Shown here in pieces: positions 27,613 through 36,037 of a stretch of 64,000 nt of DNA. The stretch is from assembly GCF_002967715.1 (NCBI RefSeq), contig NZ_PUIA01000001.1, positions 32,938-96,937 of the forward strand, in the 5' to 3' direction. The translations under genes were made by a program, and so were the position numbers. The stretch is from Blastopirellula marina. Its GTDB lineage: Bacteria > Planctomycetota > Planctomycetia > Pirellulales > Pirellulaceae. Position 1 is the stretch's first letter. Every line of letters begins with the position of its first letter. Below the pieces are notes generated by a model. It saw only the letters and a list, made by a program, of their open reading frames with translations. It made no database searches and was not told where the DNA came from.

Positions 27613-27819
27613 GTGAAGGGCGAGGACCGCTTAGTGGTAAATCATCAACGCAAGTCTTACTTCTCACGCTCGGCAAAAACAATCCGACGCTCTTGCCGGT
27701 TGATGCCAATCAGGCCTCCAGTTACTTGGTCCGCAGCAATGCCTTGTCCGGGGAAGGGAGAGCCGAGCGTAGTGAAGGAAAGGTGTCAGGGCACCAGCTT
27801 AGCCGTAGGCTAGGCAATA

Positions 27820-28596
27820 CTACGTATTGCCTGCTGCCCGAAAAGCGTTGCGGTATTGCGCAGGGGTGCTACCAGTGGCCGCTTTGAAATGGCGAGTAAG
27901 TGAAGCCTGATCGTAGAAGCCACAGTTTGTCGCGATTACGCCGAGAGGTAAATTCGTATCGCGTAAAGCGACTGCGGCTGCTTCAACACGTGCTTTGGTG
28001 AGCAGTTGCCTTGGGGTGAGGCCGGTCATGGTACGGACTCTTCGTGCGAACTGGCTGGCCGATAATCCTGCCTTGTGAGCCAGTTCCATTACCCGAAGTG
28101 GTTCTGCGTAGTTTTCATGCAGCAAAGAAATCGATTCGGCAATTGCGTCCAACTTCTCCTCTCGTGGGCCGGAGGCGACCAAAGAAAGGTCTCGCGAGAT
28201 GCCACAGATAGCGAGAAACGTCCCGTCACTGTCGCTGATGAGTGTCTTCTGCGACACAAACCATCCAATCTCCCCATCACGACGGGTGACCATCTCCAAA
28301 CGATCGTTCAGAGGCTTGCCACGAGATAACATTTCTTCGTCCTGTTGCTCGTAGCAGGCTGCGAGCTCTTTCGGGAACAGGTCAAACGCGGACTTGCCTA
28401 ACAGTTCCGAACGCGAACGAACGCCGGCTGATCGAATGAATGCGTCGTTTCCGCCGATGTACTGAAGGCTGCGGTTCTTCACACAGAACAGAACATCATC
28501 TAACGCGTCGAACAGCTTTTCCGCTTCGGCGATGCCTGGAAATTTCTGGAAAATAAGTTTACGGGAGTGAAGCCCTTGCTGCTTTTCAGTTCGCAT
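27820..28596 (-). CDS. PAS domain - AraC-type transcriptional regulator
   Basis: A 258-residue regulator. Residues about 25-135 are a PAS domain (VLFCVKNRSLQYIGGNDAFI, GKSAFDLFPKEL, and FVSQKTLISDSDGTFLAICG). The C-terminal 100 residues hold two helix-turn-helix units of the AraC/XylS family (PLRVMELAHKAGLSASQFARR and GVIATNCGFYDQASLTRHFK, ending in STPAQYRNAFR). The ligand is unknown. A 10-bp palindrome 52 bp upstream of its start is a candidate operator. Confidence 0.9.
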   Translation of the reverse strand: MRTEKQQGLHSRKLIFQKFPGIAEAEKLFDALDDVLFCVKNRSLQYIGGNDAFIRSAGVRSRSELLGKSAFDLFPKELAACYEQQDEEMLSRGKPLNDRLEMVTRRDGEIGWFVSQKTLISDSDGTFLAICGISRDLSLVASGPREEKLDAIAESISLLHENYAEPLRVMELAHKAGLSASQFARRVRTMTGLTPRQLLTKARVEAAAVALRDTNLPLGVIATNCGFYDQASLTRHFKAATGSTPAQYRNAFRAAGNT

Positions 28597-29205
28597 AGAT
28601 GATTCTTACTGCAATCGCAAATGCTATAGAAGATGCATTCAACATGATTGTCTAAATTCCGCATCTATCGCCCGTAATTTAGACAGTCCCCTAAATGCGG
28701 TTCGCATTGGCAGATGTGATCAATTTTACGTTAATCGATCGATAGCCCTAATTTCGCCTATCGGGGCAAGCAATGCGGATTCTCGTCTCCCTCGTCGAGA
28801 TGCATGGCATTCCCCAATAGATGGCAGGTCGCTTGATCACTTGTATTTGTGCGAAGCATACAAAGGAAGCATCTTATGTACGTATAAACCCGTGCAGCGG
28901 GTCGGGAGTTTCGCTCTTCTCTACTCTTTTATTGGGCGAACGCATTATTTAGAAGATCTTCAAATCGCCTGATTTCGAAGCGTGGGCATTTGCCTGCTGC
29001 GCGTGCCTAAAAGGCAAGCGTTGTATGAATTCCGCATGGACGATCGTGATAATCGCCACGACTTGAGTGTTGATTCTGGGATACCATAACTGCAGCGTTA
29101 TTTATTCCCTCTGTCTGACCATCTGAGCTGATGCATACTCAGCCCCTGCATGCACGTCGTCCCATTGTCTTTATTATCTTTATTTTGATTATTAAGGAAA
29201 AATCC
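28597..29205. other. divergent intergenic region, AT-rich
   Basis: About 610 bp between the AraC-type gene (minus) and the third DUF1559 gene (plus). It holds the palindrome at 28649-28685, a second short repeat (cgatag ... ctatcg around 28739-28764) and AT-rich stretches. No gene was found. Confidence 0.45.
28649..28685. promoter_or_regulatory. 10-bp inverted repeat upstream of the PAS-AraC gene
   Basis: TGTCTAAATT (28649-28658) and its exact reverse complement AATTTAGACA (28676-28685), 17 bases apart, about 52 bp before the regulator start. An operator for this or another regulator is a possibility. Confidence 0.35.
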
Positions 29206-30231
29206 ATGATTCAGTGTTCAATGCGGATGTTTGGTCATGCGCGACGTTTCGCGTTCACTTTGGTCGAGTTGTTGGTGGTGATCGCTATTATCGGCGTTTT
29301 GGTGGCTCTGTTATTGCCAGCGGTCCAGCAAGCGCGAGAAGCAGCACGACGAACAGAATGCCGAAACAATCTAAAGCAAATTGCGCTCGCTTCGATTACA
29401 TTTCACGACACGTTCGGCTCGTTTCAACCTGGCGACGTCTCGGCAGATGGCAATTGCGGGCTATCTAATTCGTACCAATACAACAGTGGTGTAAGCTCGC
29501 TGGGTGTCTTATTGCCATATGTTGAGCAAGATAATCTCTACAACCAAATGGACTCGTGGAAGTCTGTCGAGCACCGCAAGGCAGGAAAAAAGGGAACCGC
29601 TTCCTGGTGTTATGGCTACGAGGGAGGTTATATGTACCACTGGAACTACAGTTCGAACCCAGGAACAAAAGCCGCGTCGAAAATACCAGTCAATGCATTT
29701 ACCTGTCCCTCGGATACGTTCCGGGGTGATAAAGCCTATCTGCACTTGCAGGCCTGGTGCAAAGATGGCGGTTCGGAAGGATCGAAGTGCTCGGCCTCGG
29801 GTAGTTCGTATGACTTCTCAGGCTACGTCGGCAACACACAAGATTATGCATTGACCAGTTACTTGCCGGTTGGCGGATATCTCGGGAGGCTCGATAATAC
29901 CAATGGCGCGTGGGCTGGGATTTTTGGTGGTTGGTCACAAACCAGGATACGAGATGTTACTGACGGAACGAGTAACACGTTGCTCTATGGAGAAACAACG
30001 GGAGGAGATACGTTGAATTTCACATGGATGGGGGCCGGAGCTTTTAACAGTGCCTGGGGATTGGAAAACCCACGCAGTGCAGATTGGTATCACAATTCTT
30101 CAGAGCATCCTGGAGGTGTGCAGTTTGCCATGGCGGATGGTTCGGTTCAGTTTATTCCAATCACTATCGACTACACGACATATATCGGTTTGGCAGGCTT
30201 GGCAGATGGCATCGTCGTAGGAGGCTACTAG
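29206..30231 (+). CDS. DUF1559 domain protein with type IV pilin-like N-terminus
   Basis: A 341-residue member of the DUF1559 family. The prepilin signal is [20 protein letters not shown] after an unusually basic start (MIQCSMRMFGHARR), followed by [14 protein letters not shown] and a Gly/Tyr-rich middle with tandem Tyr and Trp. The C-terminal H-X9-DG is present (EHPGGVQFAMADGS). It is more divergent than the pair at 7.9-10.2 kb. The ATG 29206 has aaggaaa about 10 bases upstream and is chosen over 29131. A small lipoprotein follows downstream, as is common for this family in planctomycetes. Confidence 0.9.
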   Translation: MIQCSMRMFGHARRFAFTLVELLVVIAIIGVLVALLLPAVQQAREAARRTECRNNLKQIALASITFHDTFGSFQPGDVSADGNCGLSNSYQYNSGVSSLGVLLPYVEQDNLYNQMDSWKSVEHRKAGKKGTASWCYGYEGGYMYHWNYSSNPGTKAASKIPVNAFTCPSDTFRGDKAYLHLQAWCKDGGSEGSKCSASGSSYDFSGYVGNTQDYALTSYLPVGGYLGRLDNTNGAWAGIFGGWSQTRIRDVTDGTSNTLLYGETTGGDTLNFTWMGAGAFNSAWGLENPRSADWYHNSSEHPGGVQFAMADGSVQFIPITIDYTTYIGLAGLADGIVVGGY

Positions 30232-30395
30232 ACCCTTAGGAGGTGCACCGTGATCTAGTCGATTGTTTAAGGCACATCGGTATCTAGATCATCGGGATGA
30301 AGGTCGGGAGGGCACAGCCTCTATGGTCCTCCCGACCTTCGATCTTCTGTCTCTTGGTTCAATGCTGTTGGCTTCTTATTGAATAGGATATCTAT

Positions 30396-30614
30396 ATGAA
30401 GGTTTGTACCGGGCTCTCAAGTCGAGGCGTGTTCGTTTCCGCAATGCTTTGTCTCCTGGCAACGTGTGGTTGTTATTCAAGCCCTGAACCCGTTCCACAC
30501 TCAGGTAAATCGCCTGAAGAACAATCAAACATGCGTGTTCCAAAAATGCCTAAATCTCCTTCTTCTTCACCCATGTCAATGCCGGCCCAGCCTGATGGTA
30601 ATCCTGGCCGCTAG
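30396..30614 (+). CDS. small lipoprotein, Pro/Ser-rich
   Basis: A 72-residue protein with a lipobox (LLATCGC) near 21-27, after which it is short, Pro/Ser/Met-rich and probably unstructured. The Cys+2 residue is Ser, so an outer-membrane destination would be predicted by the enterobacterial rule, which may not apply here. Such small lipoproteins often sit downstream of DUF1559 genes. Confidence 0.65.
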   Translation: MKVCTGLSSRGVFVSAMLCLLATCGCYSSPEPVPHSGKSPEEQSNMRVPKMPKSPSSSPMSMPAQPDGNPGR

Positions 30615-30670
30615 TCGGCCACGATATTTCCTACCCCCAACTGAATTTCAAACGCAAAGGTGGTTCCTTT

Positions 30671-31483
30671 ATGAGCAGGAGTTATATACCCCCTTTGTCA
30701 ATGTTGTTCGCCTGTTTTGTCGCAGCTTTCATTTCACCGGCCGTTGCGGAAAATCTCACTGTCGCCGAAGTGTTAAAGCCAGCTGAACTTGGTGACAGGT
30801 ATGTGTTTGAATTGAAATGCGCGCGTGATCCTTTCAGTGTGAAGTGCACATACGGAACGATCAAAGGAGACGGCGTAAACGAAGAACAGTTAGTCGAATA
30901 TCTGAAGGTGTTTCTGCCGGAGATTAAGCTGTATCCTTCACAGTGTTTCCAAAAGGCCAAAGTCCGAAACATTATCCTGTGTAACGGTCTTAAATTCGAT
31001 GGACAGAAACGCAGTGCCATTCCGGACTGGGAGAACGACACGCTTTACTACGATGTCGTGTATTGGGAGCCAGTTGAATACAAACAACTCGTCATTCATC
31101 ACGAGTTGTTTCATATGGTGGATGTCCACGACGATGGTCGCCTATACCAAGATGATGCCTGGAAACGGTTGCTGCCGGAAACGTTTAAGTATGGGAATGG
31201 GGGACGAAATGCGATGGGTGATAAAACCATGTCGTTGCTTACGGACGATGTGTCGGGCTTTGTCACTAAGTACTCTACAACAGGTGTGGAGGAGGACAAA
31301 GCAGAAACGTTCGCCCATATGATTCTGCACCCGCGGTATCTGGCTAAAAGGGCCCAATCCGAAGGCCTACTTGAAGCAAAGATGTTTCAAACGAAACGCC
31401 TGCTCAAACAGTTTTGCCCGGAAATGGGAGACGATTTCTGGAAGCAGGCTGCCAGCATTTCGCGGCCCGACGATATGAATTAA
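30671..31483 (+). CDS. secreted protein with HExxH metalloprotease-like motif
   Basis: A 270-residue protein with a signal peptide (about 1-26, ending SPAVAEN). Residues 144-148 are HELFH, an HExxH zinc motif, followed by E212-TFAHM (E, then H216), where Glu is expected for a gluzincin third ligand. Flanking sequences (KQLVIHHELFHMVDVHDDGR) are consistent with a metallopeptidase. It has six Cys. I do not recognise the exact family. It lies 56 bp after the small lipoprotein and may be in one unit with it. Confidence 0.72.
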   Translation: MSRSYIPPLSMLFACFVAAFISPAVAENLTVAEVLKPAELGDRYVFELKCARDPFSVKCTYGTIKGDGVNEEQLVEYLKVFLPEIKLYPSQCFQKAKVRNIILCNGLKFDGQKRSAIPDWENDTLYYDVVYWEPVEYKQLVIHHELFHMVDVHDDGRLYQDDAWKRLLPETFKYGNGGRNAMGDKTMSLLTDDVSGFVTKYSTTGVEEDKAETFAHMILHPRYLAKRAQSEGLLEAKMFQTKRLLKQFCPEMGDDFWKQAASISRPDDMN

Positions 31484-31536
31484 TAATAAGAGGGAGCAGG
31501 GACCTCTTGGGGTTTCAATGGACATGTCGGATTGTT

Positions 31537-33072
31537 CTACCCCACCAGACTCCGGTCCAGCATCCGATAGTTGATCGCCTCGCATACATGATCGGCTGAA
31601 ATCATCGTCGCTGTTTCCAGGTCGGCGATCGTTCGGGCCAGGCGTAAGATCTTGTCGTAGGCCCTGGCACTCAGGCCGAAGTTGCTGATGCTTTGTTTCA
31701 TCAAGGCAGCGGCGTCTTCTTCCACGTGGCAGAACTTGCGGACTTCGCGGCTGCTCATCTGGGCGTTGTAGCGGGTACGGCTGCCGACGAAGCGGCGGGT
31801 TTGGATTTTGCGGGCCGCGATCACCATCTCTTTCAGCTCGCTACTGCTGGTGCCGTCGGTCTGGCTGGCCAGTTCCTGGTAGGGAACCGCAGGGACTTCG
31901 ATCTGGATATCGATACGGTCGAGAAGTGGCCCCGATATCTTTCCTACGTACTTTTCGACCTGCGGAACGGTGCAGCGGCAGTCTCGGCGAGGGTCGTTGC
32001 GGAAGCCGCAAGGGCAGGGGTTCATCGCCGCGACCAGCATGAAGTCGGCCGGAAAAGTGACGCTTCGCAGGGCCCGGCTGATGGTGACCTGGCGATCTTC
32101 CAGCGGCTGCCGCATTAGTTCGAGCGTGCGGCGATTGAACTCCGGCAGCTCGTCGAGGAACAAAATTCCGTTGTGCGAAAGACTAATCTCGCCAGGGGCC
32201 GGATTGCTGCCACCCCCCACCAGGCCTGCCTCTGATATTGTATGATGCGGCGAACGAAACGGCCGCGTTGCCAGCAGCGGCTGATTGGTGGCCAGGCGAC
32301 CGGTGGCGCTGTAGATCCGTGTTGTCTCGACCGATTCAATCGGCGTTAGTTCCGGCAGGATGGTCCGGACCCGCTTGGCGACCATCGTTTTACCGGAACC
32401 GGGCGGACCGACGAGCAAAATATTGTGCATGCCAGCCGCGGCGATGGTGGCGGCTCGCTTGGCGAGTTCCTGCCCGCGGACGTCGGCGAAGTCGACTTCA
32501 TAGGTCGAGTTCTCTTCGAGCAGAGCGTGGATCTGGGGTGGGACCGGTTCAATATCGAGTTGACCGGAAAGAAAGCCGACCGCTTCGGTCAGGCTGGCGA
32601 CCGGGATGACCTCGATTCCTTCCACCACGGCCGCTTCCCGGGCATTTTCCGCCGGTACAATAATGCCGCGCAACTTCTGCTTTTCGCTTTCCATCGCCTT
32701 GGAGAGAATGCCGCGGATCGGACGTGTGCTGCCATCGAGGGCCAGTTCGCCGACGATTGCGTATTCGCTGAGGCGATCACTTTCGAGTTGCCCGCTGCCC
32801 AGCAGAATGCCAAGCGTGATGGGCAGATCGAACGAGGCGGCGTTCTTGGGGAGTTCAGCCGGGGCAAGGTTAATCACTACGCGATCACGAGGGCAGAAGA
32901 AGCCGCTGTTGACGATCGCCCGCTCGATGCGGTGGACGCTTTCTTTCACGGCCGCTTCCGGCAGGCCGACCAGCACCGTCTTGGGCAAGGCAGTGGGGGA
33001 AACGTCGACTTCCACCTCCACGGGAATCGCATCGATGCCGGCCATCGAGTAGGTGCGTAGTTGAGCCAGCAT
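31537..33072 (-). CDS. comM: YifB/ComM family Mg-chelatase-like AAA ATPase
   Basis: A 511-residue AAA+ protein of the YifB/ComM family, linked in other bacteria to branch migration during natural transformation. N-terminal domain (IDAIPVEVEVDVSPTALPKTVLVGL), a Lon-like second domain, Walker A LVGPPGSGKTMVAK near 218-231, ISEAGLVGGGSNPAPGEISLSHNGILFLDELPEF, and the C-terminal Cys-rich motif CPCGFRNDPRRDCRC. Length matches the family norm of about 500. The ComM function is inferred from the family; competence genes are not in the window. Confidence 0.92.
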   Translation of the reverse strand: MLAQLRTYSMAGIDAIPVEVEVDVSPTALPKTVLVGLPEAAVKESVHRIERAIVNSGFFCPRDRVVINLAPAELPKNAASFDLPITLGILLGSGQLESDRLSEYAIVGELALDGSTRPIRGILSKAMESEKQKLRGIIVPAENAREAAVVEGIEVIPVASLTEAVGFLSGQLDIEPVPPQIHALLEENSTYEVDFADVRGQELAKRAATIAAAGMHNILLVGPPGSGKTMVAKRVRTILPELTPIESVETTRIYSATGRLATNQPLLATRPFRSPHHTISEAGLVGGGSNPAPGEISLSHNGILFLDELPEFNRRTLELMRQPLEDRQVTISRALRSVTFPADFMLVAAMNPCPCGFRNDPRRDCRCTVPQVEKYVGKISGPLLDRIDIQIEVPAVPYQELASQTDGTSSSELKEMVIAARKIQTRRFVGSRTRYNAQMSSREVRKFCHVEEDAAALMKQSISNFGLSARAYDKILRLARTIADLETATMISADHVCEAINYRMLDRSLVG

Positions 33073-33243
33073 GGCGGATTCCTTGTTGTCGTCATTGGGG
33101 ATATACCTGGGTGTCCCCCATTGTGTGATAAGGCGACCCCCTCTATCAAGTGATTCACTGGGATTTCTCGATCCTCCGGGAAATGACCGTTTATGTGCTA
33201 TGGTTAAGGGTTATAGCGAATATCCCTGCCATCAGACGAAACC

Positions 33244-34716
33244 ATGCCTGCGGCCACCCAGAGAGAAACTACCGACATCTCGCAAGTAGCTCAGCCACTG
33301 GTGCTGGGGCTGCCGCCGATGCGTTATGCCTTGCTGATGGTAGCCGTGGTGGCCCAGGCCGCGACGATCTTAATCACGTGGCCCCTGTGGCAGGTTCGCG
33401 ATACGCCGGTTCACATGCCGCTGATCGATCTGCCGCAGATCTCCTTCGGCGGGTGGCTTCTGGTAACGTTGATTGTTGTGCTGGGTCGACCACGCATGGG
33501 GCTGGCCGTTCATGCGGCTTCGCTGCTGCTGTCGTTCGTCTTCGATCAATATCGCACGCAGCCGCAGGTCATTGCCAATGCCGTTCTGATGCTGGCAGCG
33601 GTGGAAAGTGTGGGCCCGGTCATTGTGCGGTGGTTTCTGGCGTCGTTATGGCTCTGGGCAGGGACGCATAAGCTCTTGTCGCCAGACTGGTTTTCGTTCG
33701 GCTCGTGGTACATGGTGAAGTCGCTGCACGTGGATCCGGAAGACTTCCAGATGCTATTTGCCTACGGAGTTTCGTTGGGAGAGATCGCCGTCGGACTGCT
33801 GGCCATCTTCCGACCCCGCTGGGCGGCGATACCGTGCGTGCTGATGCATGGGGGGATCGTCGCGTTTCTTTCCCCCTTGTTTTACAACCATAACTTCAGC
33901 GTGATCCCCTGGAACCTGGCTACAGCGACGATCGGCTGCTGGGTGATGTGGAACGCACCAAGCAATCGTCCGCAGTTTCGCTGGGAATGGATTACCGCTG
34001 CGTTACTACTGGTCTACCCTGCCGGGTTTTACCTGGGGCTGGTCGATCATGGGATTGCCAGCGTGCTTTACTCGAATCATCTACCGGAAGGCATGGTCAC
34101 GACGCACGAAGGATCCAAAAGAATCGACGGATGGGGAGACCTATGCGTGCCGTTTCCCAACGAGCGGCGTCTGCTGACGTTGTACTTTCAGCGTTCGTCA
34201 CGGCCGGGCGATAAGCTTCATCTGTCGGAACCGCGGCCCTGGCTGGGGGACCGATACTATGTACTGGATAGCGAGGGAAACTTGGTCGAGCAGACTCGCG
34301 AGCAGTTCGTGCACGGGAGCAACGACGAACTGTTCGGCATGGAAGTCGAGAGCCGCCGGGTTCGTTTTCTGCTGGCTCGGGCCGGCGTGAAGATGCTTCG
34401 TCGAGAAGAGCAAAGCACGGTCTATGCGGTCGAGATTCCCCCGAAACGCTATCGCCCGGAACTGTTGGAAATGCTGGCCGGCCTGCCGAATCTCGAGCAG
34501 ATCAACCTGGCTGGGTGCGAAGTGACCGACGAAGACCTGAAGCGCCTGCCACTATTGCCGAAGCTGGTCGGGATTGGGCTAACCGATACACCGGTGACCA
34601 ACGCTGCGATTAAGACGCTTCTCAAGCAGCCACAATTGCAGGTCATCGAATACCAGCAATCGAACATGACGCTCGACGCGATCCTGGAGTTCGAGCGGAA
34701 ACGCCCGGTCGATTAG
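33244..34716 (+). CDS. polytopic membrane protein with C-terminal leucine-rich repeat
   Basis: A 490-residue protein with about nine hydrophobic helices in residues 20-280, a soluble middle part, and a short LRR-like end at about 405-475 (LAGLPNLEQINLAGCEVTDEDLKRLPLLPKL and LTDTPVTNAAIKTLL). It is paralogous to the product of 1355-2635 (same DQYRTQPQ, HKLLSPDWF, MHGGIVAFLSP and PGDKLHLSEP blocks). The LRR addition is unique to this copy. It is a single gene divergent from comM. Function unknown, perhaps an enzyme of the HTTM-type fold. Confidence 0.72.
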   Translation: MPAATQRETTDISQVAQPLVLGLPPMRYALLMVAVVAQAATILITWPLWQVRDTPVHMPLIDLPQISFGGWLLVTLIVVLGRPRMGLAVHAASLLLSFVFDQYRTQPQVIANAVLMLAAVESVGPVIVRWFLASLWLWAGTHKLLSPDWFSFGSWYMVKSLHVDPEDFQMLFAYGVSLGEIAVGLLAIFRPRWAAIPCVLMHGGIVAFLSPLFYNHNFSVIPWNLATATIGCWVMWNAPSNRPQFRWEWITAALLLVYPAGFYLGLVDHGIASVLYSNHLPEGMVTTHEGSKRIDGWGDLCVPFPNERRLLTLYFQRSSRPGDKLHLSEPRPWLGDRYYVLDSEGNLVEQTREQFVHGSNDELFGMEVESRRVRFLLARAGVKMLRREEQSTVYAVEIPPKRYRPELLEMLAGLPNLEQINLAGCEVTDEDLKRLPLLPKLVGIGLTDTPVTNAAIKTLLKQPQLQVIEYQQSNMTLDAILEFERKRPVD

Positions 34717-36029
34717 GCGTCGGCGATGATTTCCGAAATGGCCGTCCCCTGGCAGATGGCCATCGGGCGGCCAATCGGCGTTTGATAGTCCTTATCGATG
34801 TTAATGCCCAGGGCATGATGAATCGTGGCGTGGATGTCCTCGACACGCACGGCATGCTTTGTTTCAGGCGTGATCTTCTCTCCTTCGGGATCCGTTTCGC
34901 CAAGGACGACCCCTTTGCGAATACCGCCCCCGGCTAGTGCCACGCTAAAGCCGTGCGGCCAGTGATCGCGGCCTGCGGCTGGGTTGATTTTAGGGGTGCG
35001 GCCGAACTCGCCGCCGCAAAGGACGATCGTGTCTTCCAGTCGATCACGCTCCTTAAGGTGCTTGATTGTCGCGCTGAGTGCGGCATCCAGATCACCAGCC
35101 CTGGCCGATTGAAGTTCGTGATTGTTCGCGTGCGTGTCCCAGCCGTTGAGCGTTACCTGCACGCAGCGTACGCCGGTTTCGATCAGTTGCGTCGCACACA
35201 GGCACCCACGGCCAAAGGGTGTGTCGCCGAACTGCTCTTTGATTTCGGTCGGTACGCCATCGATGTTGAATGCATCGATCTGGTCGGATGTCATCATGGT
35301 GGTGGCGCGATCGACCGTCTTGCGGTGCAGGGTTTTGTTCTTTTCAAGATCGAATCGTCGCCCTTGGGCAAAGCTCGATTCGAGGATATCGAGATCGCCG
35401 AGTCGGGCCTGGAAGCGATCTTCCGGGACACGCTTGGGCAGATCTGGCAGCGGGCCGGTGGGATCGTACATCTTGAACGCGTCGTACTGGTTGCCCAGGA
35501 AGCCGCCGCGCGACGGGAACGCCGAGGGGAAGATCGAAACATGACGCGGGATCTCAACCCCTTCGGCCGAAAGCTCGTGACAAAGGATCGCCCCGATCGA
35601 TGGGTGAATGAGCGTCGGGTCAGGCCGATAGCCGGTCTGCATGTTGTAGGTGGCCCGCTCGTGGTCACCTTCTTTGCTGGTCACGCAGCGAAGCAGGGAC
35701 ATCTCGTGCATCACCTCCGCCGTGCGGGGCATCGTGTCGGCGATTTGCAGTCCTTGTACCGAAGTGTCGATTGCCTTGGTATCGCCCCCGATCATCTTGC
35801 CGGGGTGTGGATCCCATGTTTCCAATTGGCTGGGACCTCCTTGCATCCAAAGGACGATGACCGACTTTGGCCGACCGCTGCTCGACTTCTCTTCAGACGA
35901 AGCGGCCAATAGCTGCGAAAGAGGTGTGAGCCAGGCCAGGCCGGCACCGGCACCCAGCAGAGTACGGCGGCTGAAGTGACCGAGCGAACCACAACCTTCG
36001 GGGCCGAGAAGATGTTGAAAGCGTTTCAT
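34713..36029 (-). CDS. DUF1501 protein with Tat signal
   Basis: A 438-residue protein of the alkaline-phosphatase-like DUF1501 family. A twin-arginine signal (HFSRRTLLGAGAGLAWL) is at about 18-34. Motifs of the family include SVIVLWMQGGPSQLETWDPHPG, IHPSIGAILCHEL, QVTLNGWDTHANNH, and CGGEFGRTPKINPAAGRDHWPHGF. It is encoded eight bases downstream of the DUF1549/DUF1553 gene. Such pairs are a hallmark of planctomycetes; the substrate is unknown, with sulfated or other polysaccharides suggested. Confidence 0.92.
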   Translation of the reverse strand: MKRFQHLLGPEGCGSLGHFSRRTLLGAGAGLAWLTPLSQLLAASSEEKSSSGRPKSVIVLWMQGGPSQLETWDPHPGKMIGGDTKAIDTSVQGLQIADTMPRTAEVMHEMSLLRCVTSKEGDHERATYNMQTGYRPDPTLIHPSIGAILCHELSAEGVEIPRHVSIFPSAFPSRGGFLGNQYDAFKMYDPTGPLPDLPKRVPEDRFQARLGDLDILESSFAQGRRFDLEKNKTLHRKTVDRATTMMTSDQIDAFNIDGVPTEIKEQFGDTPFGRGCLCATQLIETGVRCVQVTLNGWDTHANNHELQSARAGDLDAALSATIKHLKERDRLEDTIVLCGGEFGRTPKINPAAGRDHWPHGFSVALAGGGIRKGVVLGETDPEGEKITPETKHAVRVEDIHATIHHALGINIDKDYQTPIGRPMAICQGTAISEIIADA

Positions 36030-36037
36030 GGCGTTTC

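Noticed and set aside
30299..30340. 13-bp perfect inverted repeat after the third DUF1559 gene
   Set aside because: It folds well but is not followed by a T-run, so I do not call a terminator; it may still stop Rho-dependent transcription or protect the mRNA end.
31970..33060. long plus-strand frames opposite comM
   Set aside because: Antisense shadow of the YifB/ComM gene, whose domains are unmistakable.
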